A stretch of 41,720 bases of DNA from an uncultured Prevotella sp. GTDB lineage: Bacteria; Bacteroidota; Bacteroidia; Bacteroidales; Bacteroidaceae. The notes under the pieces were generated by a model. The model had not been told where the DNA came from. It ran no database searches and saw only the letters and a list, made by a program, of their open reading frames with translations. This document shows, in pieces, positions 1 through 6,266 of the stretch (within the stretch, counting starts at the first letter, position 1; each line of letters starts with the position of its first letter). The stretch is taken from assembly GCA_946402275.1 (NCBI GenBank), contig CAMIVY010000026.1:1-41720 (forward strand). The letters run 5' to 3'. The position numbers were made by a program, and so were the translations under genes.

Positions 1-1392
1 TTCCTGACGGAAATCGTACCTGCTGCTGTCAAGCAGGCAAGAGACGCAGGGGCAAAAAGTATCTTTGGTTTCGGATGGAATGTTCATGTCTTCGAGAGTA
101 ATATGCCTACTCGCCAACAGTTGGATGCCATCTGCAGTGATATTCCTATGTACTTCTCAGACAATGAGGGTCACAAGGGGCTGGCAAATACCGCCTTACT
201 GGTCAAGGCTGGTATTATGAAGGCTGACGGCACCGTGCTCAAAAAAGATGGAGACATATTAGGTGGTGAGATTGTAATGGGTACTGACGGCACACCTACA
301 GGCTATCTGAAGGAGCAAGCCGGCACTTACACCCGTTCCTTCTTAGACAATGAAAATCTCTTTAGCCTTGACATTGCAAGTGATATCTTGCCAAAAATCG
401 AACAGCAACTATTGTCTGAGGGCTACACCATGTATGTCGATGGTTGGGGTTCCTATTTCTTTAACACCAATTTCTATCAGGCCGCTCAACAGTTAGACAA
501 TGCTGGTGGTATGCACTTCGTGTTGGGCCTGTCTTACGAGATTGAAAGTTGGATGAATATTGACGAGGCCCTGGCCAAGGCTGCTGACGCCCAGAAGTTT
601 GCTTCCACTCGTGTTAAACCGAACTGGATTAAACTCTTTATGGACGGCACGGTGGAAACTGGCACCGGATTTGTGGATCCGCTCTATCCTGACGGACATC
701 AGGGCCTGCCCAACTGGTCGGAAGAGCAACTGACCGAAATGACACGTGTGGCTAATGAAAACGGAGTAACTATGCACGTACATGTCATGGGCAACAAGGG
801 CGTCACGCGTATTGTCAACGCCTTCATCAATGGCGGAAAGGATGAGATGCGTAACACGCTGGTTCACGTGCGTAATATTGATGAAGCTGATTACAAGCGT
901 ATGGCAGACCATAATATCTATGTCACCTCTGGTGTGCTTTGGCATTACGGTCCTGATGGTCTGGCTGAGTATATGCGCGAGCATGGTATCGTTCCTGCAG
1001 GTCAGGAAGACAAATCTTATCCGATGAAATCGTATTTTGACAACGGCATTATTGTGACCACCCACTCGGACTATCCTGCAACGAGCGGCAGCCCAGACGA
1101 CCCGTTTGGCATTATGGAGATTGCCGTGACAGGTATGCTTACAGGAGTGAACGGAAAGCCCTACTGGACTGAAGAGCTCGTCACCCGCGAGCAGGCCATC
1201 GCCGCTATGACCATCAACATTGCCAAGCAGATGTTCATCGAGGATGAGCGAGGCAGTATCAAGACTGGCAAGTATGCCGACTTCCTGCTGGTCACCAAGG
1301 ATGTGCTTTCATGCCCGGAGAATGAGATCCACGAGGCCAAGCCCGCTGCCACCTACTTCGAGGGAAAGAAAGTGTTCTCGATGAATGACTAA
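1..1392 (+). CDS. Amidohydrolase family 3 (YtcJ-like) protein, 5' truncated by window edge
   Basis: The reading frame is open from base 1 through the TAA at 1390-1392, so the true start lies upstream of the window. The visible 463 residues look like the C-terminal two thirds of an amidohydrolase-3 enzyme (YtcJ / N-substituted formamide deformylase type), a metal-dependent hydrolase of C-N bonds. Supporting motifs are the metal-binding stretch MHVHVMGNKG, the segment VTTHSDYPATSGSPDDPF near the active site, and the C-terminal strand with GSIKTGKYADFLLVTKD, typical of the composite beta-sandwich of these proteins. The substrate cannot be read from the sequence. The only neighbour in the same orientation is a relic esterase, so no pathway context is available. 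An ATG at 103 opens a shorter frame but lies inside the conserved barrel and is not the real start. Confidence 0.85.
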   Translation, partial: FLTEIVPAAVKQARDAGAKSIFGFGWNVHVFESNMPTRQQLDAICSDIPMYFSDNEGHKGLANTALLVKAGIMKADGTVLKKDGDILGGEIVMGTDGTPTGYLKEQAGTYTRSFLDNENLFSLDIASDILPKIEQQLLSEGYTMYVDGWGSYFFNTNFYQAAQQLDNAGGMHFVLGLSYEIESWMNIDEALAKAADAQKFASTRVKPNWIKLFMDGTVETGTGFVDPLYPDGHQGLPNWSEEQLTEMTRVANENGVTMHVHVMGNKGVTRIVNAFINGGKDEMRNTLVHVRNIDEADYKRMADHNIYVTSGVLWHYGPDGLAEYMREHGIVPAGQEDKSYPMKSYFDNGIIVTTHSDYPATSGSPDDPFGIMEIAVTGMLTGVNGKPYWTEELVTREQAIAAMTINIAKQMFIEDERGSIKTGKYADFLLVTKDVLSCPENEIHEAKPAATYFEGKKVFSMND

Positions 1393-1401
1393 TAGAAATA
1401 A

Positions 1402-1599
1402 AGGAAATAACAAAAATGGATAAGGAAGAGATCATTATGGCTCAGTACGGTAAGAACAAACAGATCTGATGAAGCGGTTAAGGAGAAGAAACCCGTTATG
1501 GTGTGGATTCACGGCGGTGCTTTTATGGCAGGCGGAACGGGTATTGAACTCTTTGACTGTACCAACCTCATCAAAGAGAATCCTGGAATGATTTCTTGT
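1402..1599 (+). pseudogene. Carboxylesterase type B fragment
   Basis: In the frame that contains the ATG at 1498, bases from about 1465 encode SDEAVKEKKPVMVWIHGGAF followed by MAGGTG and IELFDCTNLIKENPGMI. This is the oxyanion-hole region (HGGAF) of a type B carboxylesterase / para-nitrobenzyl esterase family protein. Family similarity stops near base 1597 and the frame then runs into AT-rich promoter DNA. There is no signal peptide, no catalytic serine motif and no room for one, so only about 45 residues of a roughly 500-residue enzyme remain. A separate short frame (ATG at 1416, MDKEEIIMAQYGKNKQI then stop) precedes it, probably another remnant. I infer two deletion junctions around this piece. 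Confidence 0.7.
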
Positions 1600-1659
1600 G
1601 CAAAACTAATTCTTGCTCGAGTACCATATTTAAAATTTTGCTGCAAAGTTACACATAAA

Positions 1660-1691
1660 TTTGGATTCTTCCTCTTTTTTTCGTAACTTTG
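1660..1691 (+). promoter_or_regulatory. Promoter of HU-like gene, half of an inverted repeat
   Basis: TTTG at 1660-1663 and TAACTTTG at 1684-1691 are separated by exactly 20 bases, matching the Bacteroidetes -33/-7 consensus. The -7 element lies in GTAACTTTGCA (1683-1693), which is repeated in perfect inverted orientation as TGCAAAGTTAC at 1642-1652. A second -7-like element therefore points left into the esterase relic. Confidence 0.75.
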
Positions 1692-1711
1692 CAATAAAAT
1701 AAGGAATTATC

Positions 1712-2347
1712 ATGCCACGTAAGACTAACGGAATAGAATTTGAGATTCATCCGCGCCCAACGAAGGGTGAGGACGGCAAGCCGCTGCTCTATGTGCGCCC
1801 TGCAAAGGGGCGTAAGAAGAGCTTCAAGGAGTTGGAAGATTTCTGCAACAAGTATCGCAACCTGCGTACAGGAGAGTTGCAGATGGTGTTCGACGTAGTG
1901 ATGGATGTTGTTGGGCTCTGGCTGTCAGACGGCTATCGTGTAGAGACACCCATCGGCTCGTTTGCCCCTAAGCTGAGACTGTTGGGCGAACATACCGACC
2001 CCAAGACCATTCATGGCAGAGACATTGAGTATGCAGGCATTGAGTTCATCCCTTCCAAGGAGTTCATCAAGGAAGGTGGCAAGAACCGCGAAGGCTATCG
2101 CAAGAGTCAGGAACAGGTGGGTAATAGCCAGATGTACGACCCAAAAGCAATGGAAGAGGCCTTGCGCCGCTGTATGAGGCTGGGCTATGCGACAATTCCA
2201 GAGTTTATGATATTCAGCGGACTGAAGCGCGACTCTGCCAAAGCCTATCTCGACAGCCTCTGCAAGGGCGAACATCCGCGTCTGTGGAAGGTGCGCGAAA
2301 GCCGCCGCTGGCTCTACTTCCCCAAACGGGAAGCTTCTAAGGATTAA
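1712..2347 (+). CDS. HU-like DNA-binding protein with C-terminal extension (Bacteroidetes HU-HIG type)
   Basis: A 211-residue protein. Residues about 1-125 resemble the Bacteroidetes-specific HU/IHF-related fold: basic start MPRKTNGIEFEIHPRP, a helical part (FCNKYRNLRTGELQMVFDVV), then GYRVETPIGSFAPKLRL, which is the beta-arm side of HU-type DNA-binding proteins. Residues about 140-205 (MEEALRRCMRLGYATIPEFMIFSG, then RDSAKAYLDSLCKG) look like a small helix-turn-helix or winged-helix module, ending in the basic tail FPKREASKD. The usual HU is about 90 residues, so this is the long form. It is likely monocistronic, with its own promoter at 1660-1691 and a 20-base leader. DNA target and role are unknown; nucleoid binding or local regulation is inferred from the fold only. 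Confidence 0.7.
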   Translation: MPRKTNGIEFEIHPRPTKGEDGKPLLYVRPAKGRKKSFKELEDFCNKYRNLRTGELQMVFDVVMDVVGLWLSDGYRVETPIGSFAPKLRLLGEHTDPKTIHGRDIEYAGIEFIPSKEFIKEGGKNREGYRKSQEQVGNSQMYDPKAMEEALRRCMRLGYATIPEFMIFSGLKRDSAKAYLDSLCKGEHPRLWKVRESRRWLYFPKREASKD

Positions 2348-2380
2348 AAATCGGTTTCGGCCGACCGCTCCAGCATATCA

Positions 2381-2429
2381 GGGCGGGTGCTCCAATATAT
2401 AAGGGCGCCCGCCCTAATTCATGCGGGCG
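2381..2429. repeat. Two mutually exclusive GC-rich hairpins
   Basis: GGGCGGGTGC (2381-2390) can pair with GCGCCCGCCC (2405-2414) over ten positions, one of them G-T. The middle segment CGCCCGC (2406-2412) can instead pair perfectly with GCGGGCG (2423-2429). The two stems share the same strand and cannot form together. They lie 33 bases after the HU-like gene stop, in the 302-base interval before the next gene. No T-tract follows, so a simple intrinsic terminator is not evident. Confidence 0.5.
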
Positions 2430-2451
2430 GCCGTCCGAATCTGGCGAGATG

Positions 2452-2490
2452 CCGTATCTCTCCCTGTTACATTCCGTATCTCTCCCTGTT
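2452..2490. repeat. 17-bp direct repeat
   Basis: CCGTATCTCTCCCTGTT occurs at 2452-2468 and again at 2474-2490, a 22-base offset. It lies between the GC-rich hairpins and the promoter at 2589-2620, with no coding signal around it. Twenty-two bases is close to two helical turns, which would suit a dimeric binder, but this is only a possibility. Confidence 0.6.
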
Positions 2491-2588
2491 TGCCCGTACC
2501 TTTTCCCCTGTTTCTACGTACTATAATCACCAAAAGCGTATTGCAAAAGCCCAGAAAACCATAAAAGCGTTAGTTTTTGTCCTTTTTC

Positions 2589-2620
2589 TTTGGAATATTG
2601 GAAGTATTTTCTTATATTTG
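2589..2620 (+). promoter_or_regulatory. Promoter of the small 2.65-4.36 kb operon
   Basis: TTTG at 2589-2592 and TATATTTG at 2613-2620 are separated by 20 bases, a full match to the Bacteroidetes consensus, with the first ATG 30 bases downstream at 2650. Confidence 0.75.
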
Positions 2621-2649
2621 TACCGTGTTTATCTCAAAAGGGAATAATT

Positions 2650-2871
2650 ATGAAAAGTAAAAATGCTAATGTGGCCGTCCACCGTGTTCACAAGCGTCGA
2701 AAAGCTTTAAGTGACGCAGAACTTGCAGAACGTTTGGCACAGTATGCACCACTTACCGATGCTGATTTTCCTGAGGTGAGTGCAGAAGGTTATGCTTCCT
2801 ACGTCAAGAATCAAAGCGGCAGGATAACGAAAGAACTAGAGTTCATGAATTGCTACCTCGGAAAGAATTAA
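2650..2871 (+). CDS. Small basic protein of unknown function
   Basis: A 73-residue protein starting at ATG 2650, chosen because the promoter -7 element ends at 2620. The longer frame opening at 2590 would begin inside the promoter. The N-terminus is basic (MKSKNANVAVHRVHKRRKAL), followed by an acidic, predicted helical segment. I do not recognise the family. It is the first gene of a tight series: a possible overlapping frame (2850-3023), then genes at 3020, 3225 and 3708. The combination of a short leading protein and a small HTH protein resembles the size pattern of toxin-antitoxin or phage-control operons, but no toxin or antitoxin motif is visible. Confidence 0.5.
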   Translation: MKSKNANVAVHRVHKRRKALSDAELAERLAQYAPLTDADFPEVSAEGYASYVKNQSGRITKELEFMNCYLGKN

Positions 2872-3023
2872 CAGCAAACCTTGAATCCAAGGAGTATGCG
2901 TTTATAGCGCTTCTCCATAGGTTACAAGGGGCTGTCGTAAGCCTGAGAGAACATGTGGCGGGGCTGCCTCTTCTTATGAATGTAAGTGGTTTCTCTATTG
3001 AACAGAAAAAACGTAAGATATGA
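2850..3023 (+). CDS. Possible overlapping small gene, TTG start or -1 frame continuation
   Basis: In the -1 frame relative to the preceding gene, an open frame runs from 2775 to TGA 3021-3023. Its last 57 codons, from a TTG at 2850, read as a plausible helical protein (KELTANLESKEYAFIALLHR, then LQGAVVSLREHVAGLPLLMN). No ATG is available. The TGA overlaps the ATG of the next gene (ATGA at 3020-3023), a standard sign of translational coupling, which is the main reason to take this frame seriously. It could be an independent gene, the second half of a frameshifted 2650 gene, or a translated relic. I saw no canonical X-XXY-YYZ slippery heptamer in the overlap. Confidence 0.35.
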   Translation: MLPRKELTANLESKEYAFIALLHRLQGAVVSLREHVAGLPLLMNVSGFSIEQKKRKI

Positions 3024-3232
3024 CTTTACATGAAGCAATGGCAAAAGCCGTTAATGATATGGGTGGAGGTAAGCAACGCATACAAGATGTTGCCGATTAT
3101 ATCAACAGACATCATCTTTATGAGCGGGGTGATAAGAAACCTGTACCTGTGAATCAAATTAGTGCTCGACTTAATAAGTACCAGCACATGTTCTGTCGTG
3201 CCGACGGGAATATATGGTTAATAAATGATTGA
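3020..3232 (+). CDS. HARE-HTH-like small protein
   Basis: A 70-residue protein whose pattern (TLHEAMAKAVNDMGG, then IQDVADYINRHHLYERGDKK, VPVNQISARLNKYQHMF, ending in DGNIWLIND) resembles the HARE-HTH winged-helix domain found in ASXL proteins, the RNA polymerase delta subunit and many restriction or nuclease proteins of bacteria. In those proteins it is thought to bind DNA. Here the domain stands alone. The start ATG overlaps the TGA of the preceding frame and the stop overlaps the next gene by eight bases, so all are probably one transcript. The family call rests on pattern alone. Role unknown; autoregulator of the operon is one possibility. Confidence 0.5.
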   Translation: MTLHEAMAKAVNDMGGGKQRIQDVADYINRHHLYERGDKKPVPVNQISARLNKYQHMFCRADGNIWLIND

Positions 3233-3695
3233 ATCAATGGGAAAGGCAAGAAAAGTTATCACTCAAGTTGTCGCCGTTATGCTCCTATTGGGAATTCTTA
3301 TGGTGGGTGTTTATGGTTTATGCCTTGGTATGGATGAATTAGACAGGCCTGTCTCATTGACGAAGACGGACAGTTTAAGCAATTGTATCGAAATAAATGG
3401 CTTTATCATTCGCCGTGATGCTTTAATACACGATGAAGTTGTTGATGAAACCACAAACACGGTTAAAACAGGAGGTCCATCTCTTGATGAAGTACTTAAA
3501 GCGGGATTTGGTTTAGCTGACGGACATAATGAAGATTATAGCATATTTGGAACTGGTAAAGGTGACCTCCAAAAACTCTACATTCAATCTGTATTGAACT
3601 CTACAAATTCTGGCAGGACAATACATGTTAGCAGATGGGTGACATCAGGCGACTGGAGCCAAGACGATGAAGAGATGACAATACCAATTCCTTAA
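3225..3695 (+). CDS. Single-pass membrane-anchored protein of unknown function
   Basis: A 156-residue protein. After a short basic N-terminus (MIESMGKARK) there is one hydrophobic segment at residues about 11-33 (ITQVVAVMLLLGILMVGVYG) that should anchor the protein or serve as an uncleaved signal. The rest is soluble and acidic, with no motif I recognise. The ATG at 3225 overlaps the previous stop; an in-frame ATG at 3237 (MGKARK) is equally plausible as start. The next gene, 12 bases after this stop, also encodes a single-pass membrane protein with a soluble C-terminal domain, so the two may act together at the envelope. Confidence 0.5.
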   Translation: MIESMGKARKVITQVVAVMLLLGILMVGVYGLCLGMDELDRPVSLTKTDSLSNCIEINGFIIRRDALIHDEVVDETTNTVKTGGPSLDEVLKAGFGLADGHNEDYSIFGTGKGDLQKLYIQSVLNSTNSGRTIHVSRWVTSGDWSQDDEEMTIPIP

Positions 3696-3707
3696 TACTA
3701 AAGAATT

Positions 3708-4364
3708 ATGGCATACAAATGCAAGAATTGTGGAAAGTTTGTTGCAAAGGATGCAGCAGTATGCAAACATTGCGGTCAGGAGAATCCTGCAGTTTTAGCA
3801 AACAGCACGAATAATGTGAGTGGCGAACAAGTAAATAAAGTTACGGGCAGCAGTGATGATTCTTGCCAGATACAATGTCCGAATTGTGGAAGCCAGTTGA
3901 CACTGCCACGCCAATTCAGAAATGATTATTACTTGCATTGCAATATCTGTCAACAAGAATTTGCCAATCCTCTGAAACCAATTGGGAAGAGCGAGAACTT
4001 CCTAAAGAAACATGGATGTCTAATTTTTATCATTTTTATTGTAGTCATTTCAGCAATAGCATATATTACTGAAGGTGGTGAGAGAATAAAGGCAGATGGA
4101 ACAACTGTATATACTATAACAAAAGACATCTATGCGCCATCCACAGAAGCAGCAGCTAAAGCCATGATAAACTCTATGGTGAGGAATGGCAACGACCCAG
4201 TTTCAAATCTTGGACATGTATATAATAACGACGCAGACTTTACGCATGTATTCGAAAATGACAAAGTAGTCGTAATTAAGAAAATATCATCAGGATATCT
4301 TATAAGGAAAATAAGAGATTATCAAACAGCTGTCGTACCCAATGATAGTTATCTGAAAGAATGA
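3708..4364 (+). CDS. Zinc-ribbon membrane protein
   Basis: A 218-residue protein with three parts. Residues 3-26 form a short zinc ribbon (CKNCGKFVAKDAAVCKHCGQ: two CxxC pairs). A second zinc-binding unit has CPNCGSQLTLPRQFRNDYYLHCNICQ (about residues 57-82). One transmembrane helix follows (LIFIIFIVVISAIAYI, about 105-120), then a roughly 95-residue extracytoplasmic or periplasmic-side domain rich in polar residues. Zinc-ribbon plus TM proteins of this layout are common in bacteria and usually uncharacterised. It is the last gene of the operon starting at 2650 and is followed 44 bases later by a strong terminator. Confidence 0.6.
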   Translation: MAYKCKNCGKFVAKDAAVCKHCGQENPAVLANSTNNVSGEQVNKVTGSSDDSCQIQCPNCGSQLTLPRQFRNDYYLHCNICQQEFANPLKPIGKSENFLKKHGCLIFIIFIVVISAIAYITEGGERIKADGTTVYTITKDIYAPSTEAAAKAMINSMVRNGNDPVSNLGHVYNNDADFTHVFENDKVVVIKKISSGYLIRKIRDYQTAVVPNDSYLKE

Positions 4365-4407
4365 ATAGGAGTATATGGTTTTGTAATAGTATTATAAAGA
4401 ATAAGTA

Positions 4408-4460
4408 GGCGGGAAGCCGCGCCGACATCCTCGGCCTCGGCTTCCCGCCCTTTCGTTTTT
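4408..4460 (+). terminator. Strong intrinsic terminator
   Basis: GGCGGGAAGCCG (4408-4419) pairs perfectly with CGGCTTCCCGCC (4438-4449). The loop itself contains GCCGA/TCGGC (4421-4425 with 4431-4435). The stem is followed by TTTCGTTTTT. It ends the operon whose last gene stops at 4364. I see no gene between here and 4609. Confidence 0.85.
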
Positions 4461-4608
4461 ATTCAATTTCTCTTTATCTCCGCATCTGCTGTTTTATCGT
4501 TTGACAGGTGCAATTTTAAAGAATTATTTCCAAACAGACAAACTTGTGGGAACATTTCTATAGTTTTCCCCCTGCTTTATAGCCGTCTCCCGTTATGGGA
4601 TTTAAAAG

Positions 4609-5091
4609 TTAGTGCGTCGCAGAATCGTTTTCTACTTCACAATGCAGGAATCCCATTTCCTTAGCTTTCTCCTGGTTCATCAGGAAGTAGATAGCCTCGC
4701 CCTCATTACAGAGTTCGCCTTTTGAGTTGGTGATCTCTGCATTGATATAGGCCAGATTTCGTACTTGCTTTGATACTTTGGCACGAATGGTCAGTTCTGG
4801 CTCTGTGGTAGAAACGGCCTTTCGGAACTTCACGTTCAGCTGAACGGTATAGCCGCTGGTCTGTAGCTTACGGGTGACAACCCATCCGCACACTTCATCA
4901 ATCAGCGTACTGAGTATGCCGCCGTGCATGGTATTTACCCATCCCTGATAATTCTTTTCGGGATGCCAAGTGCTTACTATATAATCTCCATCCTCATAGA
5001 ACTCCATGTGAAGCCCGATGGGATTCTCAGGACAACAGCCAAAGCAATTATACTCAGGATGGTTTCGCCAGGGGTTTATTATCTTCTTCAT
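4609..5091 (-). CDS. PaaI-type hotdog-fold thioesterase
   Basis: A 160-residue protein when started at 5091 (MKKIINPWRNHPEYNCFGC). Earlier in-frame ATGs exist at 5100 and 5115, but a -7 element at 5129-5136 leaves little leader for 5115, and family members in Bacteroidales commonly begin with a short MKKI-like lead before NPW. The hotdog signature is HGGILSTLIDEVCGWV: the HGG motif and the acidic residue of the long helix are those of PaaI/YbgC-like acyl-CoA thioesterases. The N-terminal CFGCCPENPIGLHM is typical of this subgroup. Likely cytosolic hydrolysis of an acyl-CoA; the substrate is not predictable here. It is monocistronic and divergent from the panE relic. Confidence 0.8.
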   Translation of the reverse strand: MKKIINPWRNHPEYNCFGCCPENPIGLHMEFYEDGDYIVSTWHPEKNYQGWVNTMHGGILSTLIDEVCGWVVTRKLQTSGYTVQLNVKFRKAVSTTEPELTIRAKVSKQVRNLAYINAEITNSKGELCNEGEAIYFLMNQEKAKEMGFLHCEVENDSATH

Positions 5092-5124
5092 CTTAATCAT
5101 AATACCTAAATACACTTAATTTTA

Positions 5125-5166
5125 TTTGCAAAGATAATGATAATCACGGAAATTTCACTAAATTTG
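5125..5166. promoter_or_regulatory. Divergent -7 elements between thioesterase and panE relic
   Basis: On the minus strand TATCTTTG lies at 5129-5136. On the plus strand TAAATTTG lies at 5159-5166. Both fit TAnnTTTG, but neither has a perfect TTTG at 20 bases, so the -33 elements are weak. The rightward element once served panE and may now transcribe the DUF4251 gene at 5327. Confidence 0.45.
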
Positions 5167-5206
5167 CACCAAGAATTTTACCTGGATGGATTATAACATT
5201 GCTAAT

Positions 5207-5305
5207 ATGAGGTACGGAATTATTGGCACAGGTGCCATTGGCGGTTATTATGGAGCCAAACTGGCTCACGCAGGACAGGAAGTTCATTTCGTAGCAAAAC
5301 AGTAA
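5207..5305 (+). pseudogene. panE: N-terminal fragment of ketopantoate reductase
   Basis: Bases 5207-5302 encode 32 residues beginning MRYGIIGTGAIGGYYGAKLA and ending with a TAA at 5303-5305. This is the N-terminal Rossmann strand and glycine-rich NADP-binding loop (GxGxxG) of 2-dehydropantoate 2-reductase (PanE/ApbA family), which normally has about 300 residues. The rest of the gene is absent; the next gene starts 21 bases later. The fragment keeps its ATG and an upstream -7 element (5159-5166). I infer a deletion that fused the panE start to unrelated DNA. Family identity is convincing from the motif; whether another functional panE exists elsewhere in the genome is unknown. Confidence 0.7.
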
Positions 5306-5326
5306 ATAGATAATAATATGTAATAT

Positions 5327-5827
5327 ATGAAAAACGTTGTGGTAATGATATGTTTGTCGCTGGCCGTGTTCTCGTGCAGCACACTGACAAGTGCGGAGCG
5401 GGCCGAGCGGGAGGCAAAGATAGAGAGAGCGGTGGCGAAGATGTTGGCAGAACACCGATATGCCGTGACTGTGAACATGATGTTCCCTAGAAACGGAAGG
5501 GCACAGAATGTGACATCCGACTATTCCCTAGAAGTGAGGTGTGACTCCTTAGTATCGTATCTGCCTTACTATGGCAGGGCCTATAGTGTGCCATTCGGGG
5601 GAGGAAAGGGCTTGAACTTTGCTACGCTCATCAAGAATTACCATTCGGAGAAGGGGAAGAAAGGGAATACTAGAGTGGAGATAGAGGTGGACAACACAGA
5701 GGACTGCATCAGGTATTCGCTGGACATATTTCCGAATGGGAGTACAACCATCGATGTGATTGCCCGAGAGCGCGACCCTATCAGCTATAGCGGACAGATG
5801 GAAATTGACGAGGATAGTCTGAAATAA
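5327..5827 (+). CDS. DUF4251-type lipoprotein
   Basis: A 166-residue protein. The N-terminus MKNVVVMICLSLAVFSCSTL is a lipoprotein signal with a lipobox-like VFSC, so Cys17 is probably lipidated. The body resembles the DUF4251 family of Bacteroidales, a small beta-rich periplasmic or outer-membrane-associated domain: an RxxAEREAKIERAVAKMLAE helix, then the conserved YAVTVNMMFPRNGR, YLPYYGRAY and the GLNF strands. Function is unknown. It lies 21 bases after the panE relic, so the old panE promoter may drive it. A hairpin at 5831-5864 directly follows. Confidence 0.75.
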   Translation: MKNVVVMICLSLAVFSCSTLTSAERAEREAKIERAVAKMLAEHRYAVTVNMMFPRNGRAQNVTSDYSLEVRCDSLVSYLPYYGRAYSVPFGGGKGLNFATLIKNYHSEKGKKGNTRVEIEVDNTEDCIRYSLDIFPNGSTTIDVIARERDPISYSGQMEIDEDSLK

Positions 5828-5830
5828 ATT

Positions 5831-5864
5831 GGAACGTGACAATTATGAGTACCTGTCACGTTCC
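5831..5864 (+). terminator. Hairpin after the DUF4251 gene
   Basis: GGAACGTGACA (5831-5841) and TGTCACGTTCC (5854-5864) form a perfect 11-bp stem with a 12-base loop, three bases after the stop codon. Only a weak AT-rich tail follows, so termination may be partial. Confidence 0.65.
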
Positions 5865-5883
5865 TAATATTTATATACAAAAA

Positions 5884-5908
5884 GTCCCCCTTTGTAGAGA
5901 GGGGGGAC
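5884..5908 (-). terminator. Terminator of the Cys-rich peptide gene
   Basis: GTCCCCC (5884-5890) pairs with GGGGGAC (5902-5908). Read on the minus strand the stem is followed by a run of five T (plus-strand A at 5879-5883), so it fits an intrinsic terminator for the gene ending at 5925. Confidence 0.65.
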
Positions 5909-5924
5909 CTATGATTGTAGAAGA

Positions 5925-6233
5925 TTATTTCTTACAATTCTTCTTGCACTGGCCTTTGTGCGTGCAGTCCTTACAGTTAGTCTTGCTGCAAGTGGCCTTG
6001 CATTCTGTGCATTTCTCGCAATTACCGCCGCAAGAAGCCTTGGCGTCCTTCTTGTCGCAATGTTTAGCGTCTTTGTTCTCGCAAGCCTTGGCGTCCTTCT
6101 TCTCGCAGCATGCTTTTTTCTTCTCGCAGCATTCTTTCTTGTTCTTGTCGCACTTATGGTCTTGAGCGCTGGCATTTGTTGTAGCGCACATCATGGCCAT
6201 GATCATCATGGCACTGAGCAAAATCTTTTTCAT
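5925..6233 (-). CDS. Exported cysteine/lysine-rich peptide, metallothionein-like composition
   Basis: A 102-residue protein with a clear signal peptide (MKKILLSAMMIMAMMCATTN, then ASAQ; likely cleavage after residue 22-24). The mature part of about 78 residues has 16 cysteines and is dominated by Lys, Asp and Glu. Two CC pairs occur in related units (KECCEKKK, KACCEKKD). These are followed by imperfect repeats of KDAKxC/KDAKAS and then CGGNCEKCTECKATC, which looks like metal-binding CxxC/CxxxC spacing. No enzyme domain is present. Metal sequestration in the periplasm is a reasonable inference from composition, but I do not recognise a named family. It has its own well-formed promoter (6267-6298) and terminator (5884-5908). 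The opposite-strand frames over it are shadows. Confidence 0.7.
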   Translation of the reverse strand: MKKILLSAMMIMAMMCATTNASAQDHKCDKNKKECCEKKKACCEKKDAKACENKDAKHCDKKDAKASCGGNCEKCTECKATCSKTNCKDCTHKGQCKKNCKK

Positions 6234-6266
6234 ATTTTTCTATTGTTAATGTAATTAAGTTGAATG

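Noticed and set aside
2387..2647. 86-codon plus-strand open frame
   Set aside because: It crosses the GC-rich hairpins, the direct repeat and the promoter of the next operon, and its translation has no protein character.
4450..4608. Possible gene remnant between the terminator and the thioesterase
   Set aside because: Only short frames with no recognisable motif; I see nothing supportable here.
5958..6254. 98-codon hydrophobic plus-strand frame over the Cys-rich peptide gene
   Set aside because: It is the antisense of a lysine/cysteine codon-rich gene that has its own signal peptide, promoter and terminator; the hydrophobicity is a by-product.
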